A stretch of 64,000 nt of DNA from Prosapia bicincta (GCA_036971475.1 JBAIZL010000002.1:233254643-233318642), one strand, 5' to 3'. Counted from the stretch's first letter, positions 45,466 to 57,570 are shown. Translations and numbers: made by a program. The notes: generated by a model not told the origin, from the sequence alone.

Positions 45466-45665
45466 GTAGGTGCTTGGAGGTATTTGGAGGTACTTGGAGG
45501 TATTTAGAGGTACTTGAAGGTATTTGGAGGTATTTGCAAGTATTTAGAGGTACTTGAAGGTATTTGTAGGTACTTGGAGGTATTTGGAGGTACTTGGAGG
45601 TATTTAGAGGTACTTGGAGGTATTTGGAGGTACTTGCAGGGTATTTAGAGGTACTTCAAGGTATT
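45466..45665. repeat. 10-bp minisatellite (GGTAYTTGGA), about 20 copies
   Basis: Head-to-tail copies of GGTACTTGGA and GGTATTTGGA, often alternating to give a 20-bp unit, with scattered A and C changes. Confidence 0.95.
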
Positions 45666-46105
45666 TGGAACGTTTAATGGGGATTTTTATGGTACGTTCG
45701 ATACATTGTTTTGTAAGATATGTTGTACGTTTCATAAATTAAATAACACATACTCAAACTGACGATACACACGCGCACACATACTAATTACCTAAAATGC
45801 GTTTCGAATAATTTTTTGTAAGCGTCAATAATAAAAACTTTACAAAATCTTTACACTGAATAAAAGAACATAAGAGGTAGAGCTATTATTTAAACTTATA
45901 CTTGGCAATCATTCGTCTGGGGGGGGGGTCTGATTTCAAACCATGACCTTAGAATCTACAAATTAATTTTTTTAATGTTTTAATGTTGAAATTTTGTAGA
46001 TGTACAGTAATGTTATCATAAACGTTTTGTAAATGAGTTCAAATATATATATATATATATTCTTGATATTTTACGTTATCCATTGTTTTTTCGTTGCAGT
46101 GACTT
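45666..46105. other. AT-rich spacer with a short (TA)n at 46045-46060
   Basis: The TA run is the left bracket of the palindromic element that follows. A G run occurs at 45920-45929. Confidence 0.6.
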
Positions 46106-46398
46106 TATGAAATTAATATATTACTATTGTAAGTAATTTTATCCACCATTAAGTGCAATGATTTTACCTTGTGTGATGAGGCGCCTTTCGGTCACTTGAC
46201 CATTGTCGAATCACTCTTACAATTATCAATAAAGCAACAAAAATAGCCGAATTACACATAATTAAAGAAAACATTAAATCTGCCTAAGAGTGATTCGACA
46301 ATGGTCAAGTGACCGAAAGGCGCCTCATCACACAAGGTAAAATCATTGCACTTAATGGTGGATAAAATTACTTACAATAGTAATATATTAATTTCATA
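46106..46398. mobile_element. Perfect 114-bp inverted repeat with hammerhead-like motifs, near (TA)n
   Basis: Arms 46106-46219 and 46285-46398 are exact reverse complements over 114 bases, with a 65-base spacer. A (TA)n run directly follows (46399-46418), and another lies about 45 bases to the left. Each arm has, on its outward strand, GTGAT, a divergent core TCGACAA, T, stem II GGTC/GACC, GAAA, the palindrome GGCGCC, TC and ATCAC; GTGAT and ATCAC pair as stem I. The secondary structure is fully hammerhead-like, but the 5' core differs from CTGANGA at three positions. Arm identity implies recent origin or gene conversion. Confidence 0.75.
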
Positions 46399-46418
46399 TA
46401 TATATATATATATATATA

Positions 46419-49400
46419 ATGACCAATGTAATTACCACTTTTCAACAAAAGTTCAAAATTCATGTGTATGATAAGGTACTGACGAGGGTCTTATTATATG
46501 CATCGAAAATATGTTAGGGACTTTAGGAGGACTAATTTCTACATTTTATAATAAATTAAGCCCACATTACGTTACGAATTGCATATTACTACTTCCTGGA
46601 GGAACATTCTCTTAAATACAATGTGGAATCATGTGTATAGGCACGTGGTCGGTATCTAACATTTATTAACCATAATTATTAAGTTAACGACATATTTAAA
46701 TGACTTGAAAGTAAATGAATGGAGAGTGAATATTTAGTTTCAAGCAACACTTTGGCTTTTGAGGATTAAGCTCCAAACGTGATAAAAGAAATGCAGTAAT
46801 TTACATTTAATGGAAACATGAGTACGGTATGTATTTCTCCACGTTAGAAAGTATATTTTATCACTTTTTACAAAGAGGCAAACAGAGACATTTATTTTAT
46901 TGTTTTAAATATTTTAATAATATAATAATCAGTTAGAATTAGAAATGGGCTGCGTTCAGACAATTCTCTCCTCCTTCCTTGGGACACATTTATCCTACAA
47001 CTTATACAATCCATTTCGTTACTCTGCTTCTTCGTTATTAACATTTTATTTTAAAATAGCTTAAAAACAAGAGTTTAAAAAATGCTTATAATCTTTCTTA
47101 ATCTATTTAATAAAAATGCATTAGGATAAAAGTTGGATGGAAAATAACCGAGCTATATAAATTAAAATTATTTTCTTGTTCTTTTGAAAAAAAAACAAAT
47201 TTAACGGCGTTTCCACAAAAATGAAAATTAAACATAACCCACGTAAAATTAGCTTTGTTTATGTAATAACAATGTGTTAACCAGTTTAAAAATCTTAAAC
47301 TAAAAAAAAAAATATTTTTAGAATAATGTTTTCGTTTTTTCTGTGAAATTCTAGATTTTAACGGCTCAGGATACCATTTCAAAGTTTTTTGTCTTTTCCA
47401 ATGTAAAATCACATTCCACCCTATCTTACTAAGTTCTTGGTCTTCCCGATTACTCGCGTCTGAACCACTATTAATATTTTTATAGATATCACTTGATAAA
47501 GAACCACTACTTACTGATAATTTTCAGTAGGCACGTTTTCCAATAACTCAGTTACGGACACATACACAAACATTGACACAAATCTAAGAGTTCTTTTTTT
47601 CATCAAAAAAACGGAATAAACTAAGCATCACTGCTGTGACATGCAGACATGGCTGGCCTCTTCACTTATTTTCTTTATGGCGGTGAATATCCCATACTTA
47701 GTTCTGTCTATTTCAATACTTTTTTATAGCAAAAATGTTCTTCATAAAACACAAAAATGTCCACATGGACTGTTCCAGATATTTTCTGTTTTCTAAATCT
47801 TCTCTGGTATATTATCACTTCTTCAAGTTATCTTGTTTCATTCATGAAACATTTGTTTTCACTTATTTCTTGAGCACTTGTTTCCTCTTCATCTTGGTTC
47901 ATTTTACTTTACTATTTTGCAGAGTTACAGGGTTTACCTGCGCAAGGTGTTCTATAGATTCTTCGCAGAATCTATCAGAGTGTATACTCAGGTACAGGCG
48001 CAGGACCTGCGCAGGACCTCAAGTAGGTCGACCTCAATTAGAGAAGTTCTAGCGCACTATATTTTGTCTTTTATATTCAAAGTTATATCATAATTATAAT
48101 TTACAATGTAGACACTAGTTTCATATTAAAGCAGAGCAAATTATCTTGTGTGTAACGAAATATAGGTATGAGTGCGCGCGCACACAAAGCTTGTCCATAA
48201 TCCGGACTTTGCAGTAGGGTCTACTGTGTACTTAATCGAATCTGTTTCCATATTCTGTCCATTCCTTCTTGTAACATTGTGAATTTCTTCGTCGTTTAAC
48301 AATTAAAGTTGTCCAACTAAAACCATTTGAGTGATCGTGTGTGTGTGTTTAAGTATCTGAAAGTCTGCCTCTAAATAACATTCTTTTTTTATTATCTTTT
48401 GTAAAGTGTATCTCTCGCTCCCAGTTTTTGAGCTTTTTCACTTTAATTGATATAATTTATTGCATCTTGCAATACTTGGAACCATCCTTCCGATTTATGA
48501 GACTCCCCAGTATAATACAGACTTTGTAGAAGTTTTACATTTATTTATTTCGAGTGCTAAATGAATCCAGTCCATTCCTATGGGGTTTTCTCAATAAAGT
48601 TATCCTTAAAACAGTAACCAATTCTAATTGTGGTAGCCGCTTGGTATCCTTTTTAAAAAAATGTCGAAAAACTGTCTCCATCTCGATCTCGACTCCACGA
48701 CATACCCACCTCGTCTATCAAAGAAGGTTTTAACAAAATCAAGAGAGCGGAAGAATGCATTTAGTTTTCCTCTAATTTCTCCTTTTTTCCCTATAATAGG
48801 AAGCATTCCCCTTAGAAATGTACGTAATCTATGTCACTATTTCAAAGTAGCCTACCAAACCGGGGGTAGATATCCACCTTTACAGAGACGATATTCAAGA
48901 GAGCAACCCTGTACCACGGAATGCCAGTACCAGAGTACCTTACCTTAGTCGTGCGTAGTGCCATCTAACCCTCCTCGTCGTTTTTTTTTCAAGGGGGCGT
49001 AACAGTAACCTATTTGTATTCCACACTCTTGCCTGATTTGTGGAGAATTCTAACTGTTGCTCTGGGAACGTTGATTCGACCAAGGTCATGATGAGGTCTT
49101 ACTTAGATAATTTTATAATATTTATCAACTCCAAATATTTTATTACATATCTTACTCATAAATTCATAGCAAAGAGAAACTTTCTTATTGAAAGTAGAAA
49201 CTAGAATTAATAGTTAATTATTTTAAAAAATACAAATCTAATCCATAATTTTACAAAAACAACCTAATAATATTATTACAAATTTTTATAGTGTATGTAT
49301 AATACAAATAGTTATAAACTGTCTGATGAAGACAGGTTACGTATGAAAAAATAAAAATGCAAGGTTTCTAACATGGGCTACCCGTTAGTCAAGTGTAAGA

Positions 49401-49527
49401 GTACACACAGTACTTGCGTTACAAATATTGCTTTTTATATCTATGTAAACCTATCCTAAATGGAATTTTTTATGCTATGTTTTAAAATATTTATTATAGT
49501 GTAATATACAATATCAAGAGCACAGTG
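46419..49527. other. AT-rich non-coding DNA, no gene recognised
   Basis: Several open frames of 60-105 codons occur, none with a recognisable domain or supported start. A 9-bp-stem hairpin (ATAGATTCT/AGAATCTAT) lies near 47953-47974. Confidence 0.5.
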
Positions 49528-49572
49528 GTACAATATATTACAATGAAAATATTGGAAAGAACCCCAATACCA

Positions 49573-49613
<41 letters not shown>

Positions 49614-49952
49614 CTTATTAAAACTGGTCATTTCTGACCAATCATTAATTTACATTTGATAATTAGAATACCACAAAATAAATAAAACAATAGCGATCGA
49701 AAACATTCTGTCTCAGTAAGTTTTAAAAAATTTACAAAATTTAAAGTTCCGATAGTGATAAACTATTGTTTAAGTGATTAATAAAATTCGCCGAACGTAA
49801 AGGACTACAAGATTAAAGAAATAAAACAAATTACTTAAGATTAAACCCTCGCCCTTAAGAGGGTTTAATCTTAAGTAACTCGTTTTGTTTGTTATTTTTG
49901 ATAATTTTTGTGGTAATGGGGTTCTTTCTAATATTTTCATTGTATTACAATG
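49528..49952. repeat. Composite palindromic repeat containing poly-T, a PLE-tail fragment and a long hairpin
   Basis: Outer arms 49528-49577 and about 49898-49952 are inverted copies (AATACAATGAAAATATT...AGAACCCC). Inside are a 37-base T run (49578-49614); a fragment of the 12766-type PLE tail at 49685-49812, including half of its hammerhead (TAGCGATCGAAAAC, ATTCTGTCTCAG); and a hairpin at about 49826-49890, whose stem ACTTAAGATTAAACCCTC is exact with an 8-base loop. Order and nesting suggest several insertions or rearrangements. Confidence 0.65.
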
Positions 49953-51226
49953 TAAAATAAAGTGTTCTGTTAATAAAAGAGTGTTCTGCTATTATAAATG
50001 AGTTTATAAAATTCTCTTTTGTATTTGTAAATTTAGGTTATGTTTGTGTTTTTTTCACATTTTAAAACTGTTTCTCCTTTAGGATATTTATAATCACGTT
50101 TGCTTATTTAGATTATACTTTAAAATAACAAACGTAAGATATATTTGAATACATTTCGAAGAATGCCATATGTTTTATATATTTACCGAAATAAACAATG
50201 AAAGGCTATTAAGAGAACATGTAATAACAGTCATTAATCCAAAATAGTTGCTTCTAATTTGAAAGCAATCATAGTCAGAAGGATCCAATTTATGCAGATA
50301 CAAAATTGTATGCCTCTGAGAATAGATGTATTGTAAGTAAAATGTGAATTGGGTTAATAGGAAAATAATTTCTGCTTAGAGAGTGTATTTATTGTTTATT
50401 AAAAATGCATCACGGTTTTGCTCTAATTAGTCAAGTAGAGTTTAGTTTTTATGAGTTAAGCATTGTTGAAATCCAATTTAAAATGCGTTATTCATCAAGC
50501 AAACAAATAATTTAAATTACTACTTCCGCAAATCAACAACAAAATAATCGATCCAATACATTCTGCAGCTGCTCTGAATGTTTTAAAAACATTATTAATT
50601 AACACGGTTACGTGGTAATCGAAGCTAGAACGTTTTCAAATATAGTTCACAATATTTCCACTAGGTGCGTTCACATTGTAACGGTGTAGAAATCAGAGGA
50701 ACCTTTCCTCCAGCTGTTCTTGTGTCACAATAAACAACTAAATCACAAAGCTGTGTAAATGTCATCTCGTTGTTTACGATTGTGCTAGAGGAAAACAAAA
50801 CGCGGAAAAAAGAGATGATGTTAGAAGGTTCTTCGTGTTATCCGTTTTTATATAAATGTGACGGTGTTTAGCGGGTCGGACGTATTCAGAGGTTCTACGC
50901 TTTATTCGTTCAGTATATTATCGAATTATTTCCATGTATAAGACGAAAACTTCATTTTGGAATTGTTAACTAATACAATTTTCTTTATAGGTTAGTTGCT
51001 AAGATTCAATAAATTCAAATTTGTTTTGATTTTTAAATTCCTTCCATTAGCTCATACTCTCCTTATATGTATAAACTTGTAAAAATGTTTAATCATCTAT
51101 AAAATAAGTTTTTATTCAGTCAGCAAACTCAAATATATTTTTGTATAACCCAGAGTAGATGGCAATTGATTATAATACAGTTTCTTCAAATATTTATTCA
51201 TTAATTTAAAATTAAAAATTTAATGT
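49953..51226. other. AT-rich non-coding DNA
   Basis: No feature recognised. Confidence 0.55.
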
Positions 51227-51300
51227 TTCGGTCAGACTCGAACTGTGGATCGACATATTTGAAACCCAGCACTTTTACAACTGAGCTAACTTTGCTAGAG
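51227..51300 (-). tRNA. tRNA-like sequence (pseudogene or SINE head)
   Basis: On the minus strand, GTTAGCTCAGTTGTAAAAG is an A-box/D-arm-like block, and AGTTCGAGTC, about 32 bases later, is a B-box/T-loop-like block. The spacing suits a tRNA. However, I could not form a good acceptor or anticodon stem, and the T stem is weak. It is more likely a decayed tRNA copy or the 5' end of a SINE than a working tRNA. Confidence 0.4.
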
Positions 51301-51548
51301 GTAAAAATTACTTGTAAATGTATTGTATGAAATCATAAGAAAAATGTTCTTTGCAATAATGAAGCATTATAAGACGTGGATAGAATGAGAAGTTACAGAC
51401 CACTATCACCTAAATTTATAAAAAAAAGAACGCAAATGAATAATTACAAACAAAAATCACTGTCCAAAATCATATATTGTGTAAAGGCGAAAATGGATAA
51501 CTGTAAGGAAATTCGCTTTACATTTTGCCACATAATATTATGATTCTA
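51301..51548. other. Non-coding DNA
   Basis: No feature recognised. Confidence 0.5.
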
Positions 51549-51557
51549 ATATATATG

Positions 51558-51621
<64 letters not shown>
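51549..51621. repeat. (TA)n(GT)n compound microsatellite
   Basis: A TA run followed directly by a GT run. Confidence 0.95.
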
Positions 51622-51625
<4 letters not shown>

Positions 51626-52652
51626 ATTTAAAATTGAATGTATTTAAAATATATACTACTATCATCACCAAGTCACGGCTTCTCTCGCAGCATATCAAAT
51701 GCGCTTCTCTCTCTCTCGTGAATACCTAAAAAACATATTTACAAAAATTGTGCATTTACTTCACAATCCCCCAAGTAAATGGTGAACTTGACTTTAAACT
51801 TTAAATGTTGATATTAAACAAAAGGATTTGATACAATTACCATCACAAACTCACACACACTAGAGTTATTTATTTATTACGTATACTAAAATATACGCGG
51901 GGCTTTATGAATTTTAATTCTACCACACGAACGTAATATACACTTATTTTTAGGTTATTTATGGTATATTTTGTATTAAATTTTGTTATTTTACATTTAT
52001 TTGTAATTTATGTTTTATGGATCTTTTGTTATTAATAAGATTTTGGTGTATGTTTAATTTATTTTATTTAAATCTTATTTATGTTGATCAAATTTAAAAT
52101 AGCGGTTTTTAATACAGTTACTAGATACCTACAAAGGAAAACGTTATTTATGCAACTTTATTACAATTACATTTTTACATACACCTCTAACACAAAACTA
52201 AACGTTTTAATTGATTCAGACTACAATAATCATATCATAAGGCTGCAAATTTGTCCAGGTGCGATGTATGTTAGTATGATTAAATATAAAGTATAAGCTT
52301 TGCGTTGATTACAAGTCTACGTTGTAATGTTGATTAAGGAAATTTTCTTTTGTAATTATGAATTAAATTTGCCTGGCATCTATTGTTCGTGACATCAAAT
52401 AGGAAGGAAAATATCCTGAGAAAGTTTACTGAATTTCTGTGCCCTATTTCTTGAACAGTAACTCAGTGGAACAAATTACATTAATCACAGACATTTAGAC
52501 TTTCAAAAGGGAAGCAAAACTGTTCCGAAAGATTCGAAGGGTGCGCTAAGTAAACAATTTTAGTTTAAATTTCTGCATTTAAATAATCGTTAATTATTTA
52601 ATATTTTTTTTATCAACCGAATTTACATATTAAACATGCCACACAGATGCGC

Positions 52653-52656
<4 letters not shown>
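51622..52656. other. AT-rich non-coding DNA
   Basis: No feature recognised. Confidence 0.55.
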
Positions 52657-52695
<39 letters not shown>

Positions 52696-52697
52696 CG

Positions 52698-52733
<36 letters not shown>
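52657..52733. repeat. (AC)n(GC)n(AC)n compound microsatellite
   Basis: Two AC runs separated by ATGCGCGCGCGCGC. Confidence 0.95.
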
Positions 52734-52736
<3 letters not shown>

Positions 52737-53380
52737 CATTAATCTACATCGACGTATTCTGTTTAAAATTTCACTTTGGCACTCGAATTGCTTTTAGGCG
52801 AAGTGACACGGGTCGGAGAGACAAGCCGAATAGAAGACAGACAGTGCATTTAGACAGACAGTCGACCGAGACAATTCGACAAGTCGAAAGATATATCCCT
52901 AATTGACAGTAAAATAGGCTTTGAGAGGCTTTCCAAATCTTTCTTTGAAAAGTGAAAGACAACATCGTAGCGATTGTCAGTGAAAAAGACTTTCGACAGG
53001 TGGAGCAATTTTTAAAAATATTGTATAAACTGTTCTGAAACAAACTAAAAGCATCAAAAGTTAGAAATTAATAAACAGTGAAATTAGTTTAAATACATGA
53101 ATGGTACGTAGTAGCTAGGTTTCGTTAGTACTGACCTGGATAATGCTAATTATTATTTTTTTAAAATTATAGGTTATAAAGAACAAACGAACCGTATTGT
53201 CTGTATGCAGGTTTGGAAGGGGTTCATCCGTAGTCACATACTTTGACGCCAGTTTCAAGAACTTTAAATTCTGGCTTCCGTGTGTAAAGTTGTTTAGTTG
53301 AAAGAGACGTATCTGGAACATAAATAACTGACCACCCCACCATTAATTCTTAAGAGAACATAGTAGCACTATATGTTTGT

Positions 53381-53381
<1 letters not shown>
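52734..53381. other. Non-coding DNA
   Basis: No feature recognised. Confidence 0.5.
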
Positions 53382-53459
<78 letters not shown>

Positions 53460-53553
53460 AATTCCTGAGGATGTTGGTAATGTCAACCAACGAAAAGCGT
53501 TGAATGTATTATTTCAATAAATTATTCCTGTAATTAGTGTATATTATTTAATC

Positions 53554-53609
<56 letters not shown>
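53382..53609 (+). mobile_element. PLE-tail-like insert bracketed by (TA)n(TG)n and (TA)n arrays
   Basis: A (TA)n(TG)n array (53382-53459), about 100 bases of insert with a plus-strand hammerhead, then a (TA)n array (53560-53609). The 3' side of the motif faces the right array at about 55 bases. No coding sequence is left. Confidence 0.6.
53461..53505 (+). ncRNA. Hammerhead ribozyme motif, well preserved
   Basis: ATTC (stem I), CTGAGGA (53465-53471), T, stem II GTTGGT/ACCAAC (53473-53478 with 53486-53491), GAAA (53492-53495), AGCGTT, then GAAT, which pairs with ATTC. Core, stem I and stem II all fit a type I hammerhead. The expected palindrome AAGCTT has become AAGCGTT, so dimeric stem III would be weakened. 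Same family as 63519-63562. Confidence 0.72.
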
Positions 53610-53614
<5 letters not shown>

Positions 53615-54607
53615 CATAAGATACGAGACTTTAGATTGAATTAAGTTAGTTGCGAAAATAAATCATCTATAGGATTTAGCAAAGAAAATACAAATAGTTT
53701 TCTAGGCGGACAAAGCAGGTACCAGGTCATTATTCTTTTCCAGGAAGTTTATAAGTGGAGTCCGGCAAATAGACAATAGACCAGGGTCCATAGTTGTTAA
53801 GACGGGAAATCCAGCGGCCGATATAGCCTGGGGAATTAACCGTGTACCGTTGGGTTTAGCTAAATTAAGAACTGTGGGAAACTGGAAAGAAAGTATCGGT
53901 GGTAGTGGGAGAGATTAGATTTCATAAAAACTAAATGATCGGGAGTTTTAGGGGAAGTTGGTAGAGAGTCTCGGAGAAAGGCAGGTAGGTTGGTGGGGAC
54001 AAGGATGGACGTGATGTAAAGGGAGGATTTTGTTAATTTAAGTAGATTTTTTTTTTATAAGTTAAAATTAGTAAAGTGCAACGTAAACGTTTTTGAAATA
54101 TAAAGTAAGTTTTTTTTATCAAGTGTTAGCGCGGAAGTGAACAAGCTAGGATTCCAGGGACTCTACAGAATAATAAGTATATTTAAAAATAAGAGTAGCC
54201 AACAGACACCTATCTTTAGTCTAAAACAAATTTTAACTTCATCAAAATTTATAAATATAATTCTAGCACCATTTCTAATTTAAAGCAAAGTTCCCATAAT
54301 AGCGACCCCGAGAGCAAGACTAAAATTTTAATATTGTTTTTTTGTTATTCTATCAGAATCTAAAGCGTCAGAAGTAAACCTTTATTATTGTAGTTTAGTT
54401 AAGACATCAAGCCTGTCACTGTACAATATTAATATAAATTAGGAATGATGTGTAGAAATAATTGTAGAGAATAAATGCAATTGATGGTAAAACAAATTGA
54501 TAAGATTGTTAATTCTTTTATAAACCTGAAGGTGTGACTTCAATAGGTAAGGTAATTAAATAACATTTAAAAATAATTTTAATTATAACAAAAGTTATAT
54601 TATAATA
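53610..54607. other. Non-coding DNA, partly GC-richer
   Basis: 53690-54010 is less AT-rich than its surroundings and could be part of an unrecognised element; no frame or repeat supports a class. Confidence 0.4.
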
Positions 54608-55118
54608 TGGCGCCCAACGTATTGGCAAGTTATGTTATAATATATATATATATATATATATAATATAGTGATATGTTTTCTTGTAATATATTTATTAAAT
54701 TGAAAATATTTCCAATACAAGAATAGCGAAAAGCTTGAATAATATATGTATTAAAACTTTTTTTGTTTTTGAAATAATATATATATTTCAAATTCTCAAC
54801 CACTTTGAGCCGATGCTCCAACCTATGAGAGTATAGCATTAAACGTAATACGCCTAAAAGGAGTATAAAAGAAGTAGTCAAATTGAAGGTATTATTTGTA
54901 ATTTCGCACAGGTTCAGCCCTTTTCAATGATTAAAGCAATGTTTAAGTCGGATCGAGATACGTGTTATTGATTATGATATCTGATATCATGGGATATTGC
55001 ATCAACACATTCGCTATCGAGTAATTCTCTCAACAGACTGACGTAAGAATTAGATCTATCCACACAGACCGCGTTAATGTGAGTCCGACCTTCGTTAAAG
55101 TCCAAAAGGGGGATATTG
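54608..55118 (+). mobile_element. Possible remnant of an LTR element (PBS-like and PPT-like sites)
   Basis: TGGCGCCCAACGT at about 54608-54620 is the sequence many LTR elements use as a tRNA-Lys-type primer-binding site, and AAAAGGGGGATAT at about 55105-55117 resembles a polypurine tract before TGTTG. I could not find matching LTRs on the two sides, and the interior is only about 500 AT-rich bases without a long frame. An internally deleted or decayed element is possible; chance is not excluded. Confidence 0.3.
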
Positions 55119-55778
55119 TTGTAATAAGTTATTATATTACATAAAAACCAGAAAGAGTATGCTTTTTAAATGTATATTTTAGTTTTTGGTGTTTTTAGTG
55201 TTTTGGGGATGGCATATACGTAGGATATTTTCGGTAGGTCTGTATCAGGAAAATCCTATCGTAGACCGGGCGTCTCAAATAAGTGCCACTACAAAGGGTT
55301 ATATCATCAAACACCCAACTAACTTGTCTTGGCTAGTCAGGCTAGACAGATGCCTTATATAGGCTTATATATCGAAAAAATACAGACAATATAAATATAA
55401 TTGTAAGACAGACATAATATGTTTATATTTGAGCTCCAAACACAGTAAATAATATTTACAAACGCACCCATCACATGTGACACATTTACATCTTTTGTGA
55501 TAAATGTCATTTATAGTAAACCTAGTAAAACGTGATCTTCAAAAACAAAAACTGGCTCAGTGTCACGGAGGAATAAATAAGGGTGTCATCTGTATTTTGA
55601 CGTTATTGACTTTGATAACCGAGAGACCAAATGTCCCACACTAACGTCAGACAGATACGATTATATAAAGCCGTTAAAGTAAACCACTGATTTGTCAGAA
55701 GAATAAAAGTAACACACAAACTGTGTCCCAAACATGAGCCGTCAGTCCTTTTCAACTACCCCGAGCGGCGCAATGTGG
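55119..55778. other. Non-coding DNA with a TATA-like site
   Basis: If the previous feature is real this would be LTR sequence. TATATAAAG at about 55662-55671 lies some 65 bases upstream of an ATG (55734) that opens into the 41-bp array. No other support. Confidence 0.35.
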
Positions 55779-56395
55779 GACGTCGGTCCAGGACGAAAGA
55801 CCGTACGGCGAATATGTGGGACGTCGGTCCAGGACGAGAGACCGTACGGTGCATATGTGGGACGTCGGTCCAGGACGAGAGACCGTACGGCGAATATGTG
55901 GGACGTCGGTCCAGGACGAGAGACCGTACGGTGCATATGTGGGACGTCGGTCCAGGACGAGAGACCGTACGGTGCATATGTGGGACGTCGGTCCAGGACG
56001 AGTGACCGTACGGCGCATATGTGGAACGTCAGTCCAGGACGAGAGACCGTACGGTGCATATGTGGGACGTCGATAGAGGACGAGAGACCGTACGGCGAAT
56101 ATGTGGGACGTCGGTCCAGGACGAGAAACCGTACGGGGAATATGTGGGATGTCGGTCCAGGACGAGAGACCGTACGGTGCATATGTGGGACGTCGGTAGA
56201 GGACGAGAGACCGTACGGCGAATATGTGGGACGTCGGTCCAGGACAAGTGACCGTACGGCGCATATGTGGGACGTCGGTTTAGGACGAGAGACCGTACGG
56301 CGCATATGTGGGACGTCAGTCAAGGGCGAGAGACTGTACGGCGAATATGTAGGACGTCGGTCCAGGACGAGAGACCGTACGGCGCATATGTGAGT
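55779..56395. repeat. 41-bp minisatellite, 15 copies, stop-free in many frames
   Basis: Unit GACGTCGGTCCAGGACGAGA, then GACCGTACGG, then CGAATATGTGG or CGCATATGTGG; 15 copies at about 93-95% identity. It is GC-rich against an AT-rich background and has internal palindromes (GACGTC, CCGTACGG). As 41 is not a multiple of three, each frame visits all three phases, and all three plus frames stay open. The longest (219 codons from 55734) would give an Arg-rich 41-residue repeat. There is no evidence it is translated. Confidence 0.95.
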
Positions 56396-56399
56396 GAGC

Positions 56400-57570
56400 T
56401 GGTATATACAAATACTGTAGTTGTTTTGTTAGACAGTTACTCGAGAGGTGTTGGGAATATAAAATTGACCTTCATCTTCTTTTTATTGACTATCGGCAGG
56501 CTTTTGACAGTGTCAACAGAGTAAAATTTCTCGAAATCCTAAAGGAGTTCAACGTACCAAACAAGTTGATCAGACTGATCAACATGACATTGTGTGATAG
56601 TGACGGCAAATATGTCATAGGTGGCAGTATTAGTCCCGAATTCCCTATTCTGACTGGCGTGAGACAAGGCGATGCCCTGTCTGCTACCCTCTTCAATCTC
56701 TCCTTACATGGCGTTTTGAGGTGGGTTAACGTTTCAGGGAATATCATGCATTCATGCAGTCAATTATGTGCATATGCTGATGATATATGCTTGGTTGCCA
56801 GGAACATTCCATCGCTCAAAGAAACTTTTAATATAATCAATAATGAAAGCTAAAAGATAGGTATCTGCATAAATGAGGAACAAACTAAATATATGAGTAC
56901 AAGCAGAGGGCGTAGCAATACGACTATAGATATCGATGGATATTCATTTGAAAAAGTAAAAAGTTTCACATATCTGGACTCGGAAGTAAATGATGAAAAT
57001 AAAACAATACATGAAGTCCAGAAAAGAATAATGACAGCTAATAGAGCATACTTCGCAAATATAAAGCTTTTTAAAAGTAGGCTATTGTCTCAAACCACTA
57101 AGGTACGACTCTATAAAACTTTAATTTGGCCAGACCTAACGTATGGAGCGGAGACGTGGACTTTAACCGCTGCGATGAAAAATCAGTTGTCATTGTTTGA
57201 GCGTAAGCTTTTAAGAAAAATTTATGGTCCGGTCCACGATGTACAGACAAATGTGTGGAAGCTTCGATCTAATGCCAAGTTGTATTCCTTATGCAAAGAC
57301 GCAAATGTGGTCCATTTTATTAAAACGCGACGTCTAGAATGGTTGGTTCACATCATAAGAATGCCCACCAATAGAATGCCGAACAAACTTTTACATGGCA
57401 CTTTGATTGGCAAAAGAAGAGTTGGCCGACCAAGAAAACGATAGCTACAGGACCTTGAGGAAGATTTAAGAGTACTCGGCATTACAGTATGGAAACAGAA
57501 GGCTAAGGATAGAAGTACATGGCGGAACATTGTTAAGGAAGCCAAGGCCCACTACGGGCTATAGCGCTAC
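56400..57570 (+). pseudogene. Truncated RTE-like non-LTR reverse transcriptase
   Basis: A 5'-truncated LINE fragment lying directly after the minisatellite. One frame runs from about 56440 to 57565 with in-frame stops at 56851-56853 and 57442-57444. Landmarks are FIDYRQAFDSVNR near 56485, LTGVRQGDALSATLFN near 56650, the catalytic CAYADDI near 56770, KSFTYLDSEVNDEN near 56960 and TYGAETWTLT near 57138. Downstream are LFERKLLRKIYGP and the C-terminal GKRRVGRPRKR. The combination suggests the RTE group, but the clade call is tentative. No endonuclease is present. The end (TAGTAGTATTAGTTGTTG) suggests a short, simple-repeat 3' UTR. Confidence 0.85.

Noticed and set aside
47107..47412. 101-codon minus-strand frame
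   Set aside because: Lys/Phe-rich composition typical of AT-rich non-coding DNA.
47735..48052. 105-codon frame
   Set aside because: Phe-rich composition from T-rich DNA, no domain, no start context.
49326..49350. CTGATGA followed by GAAA after 16 bases
   Set aside because: The intervening bases do not form a hairpin and stem I is absent.
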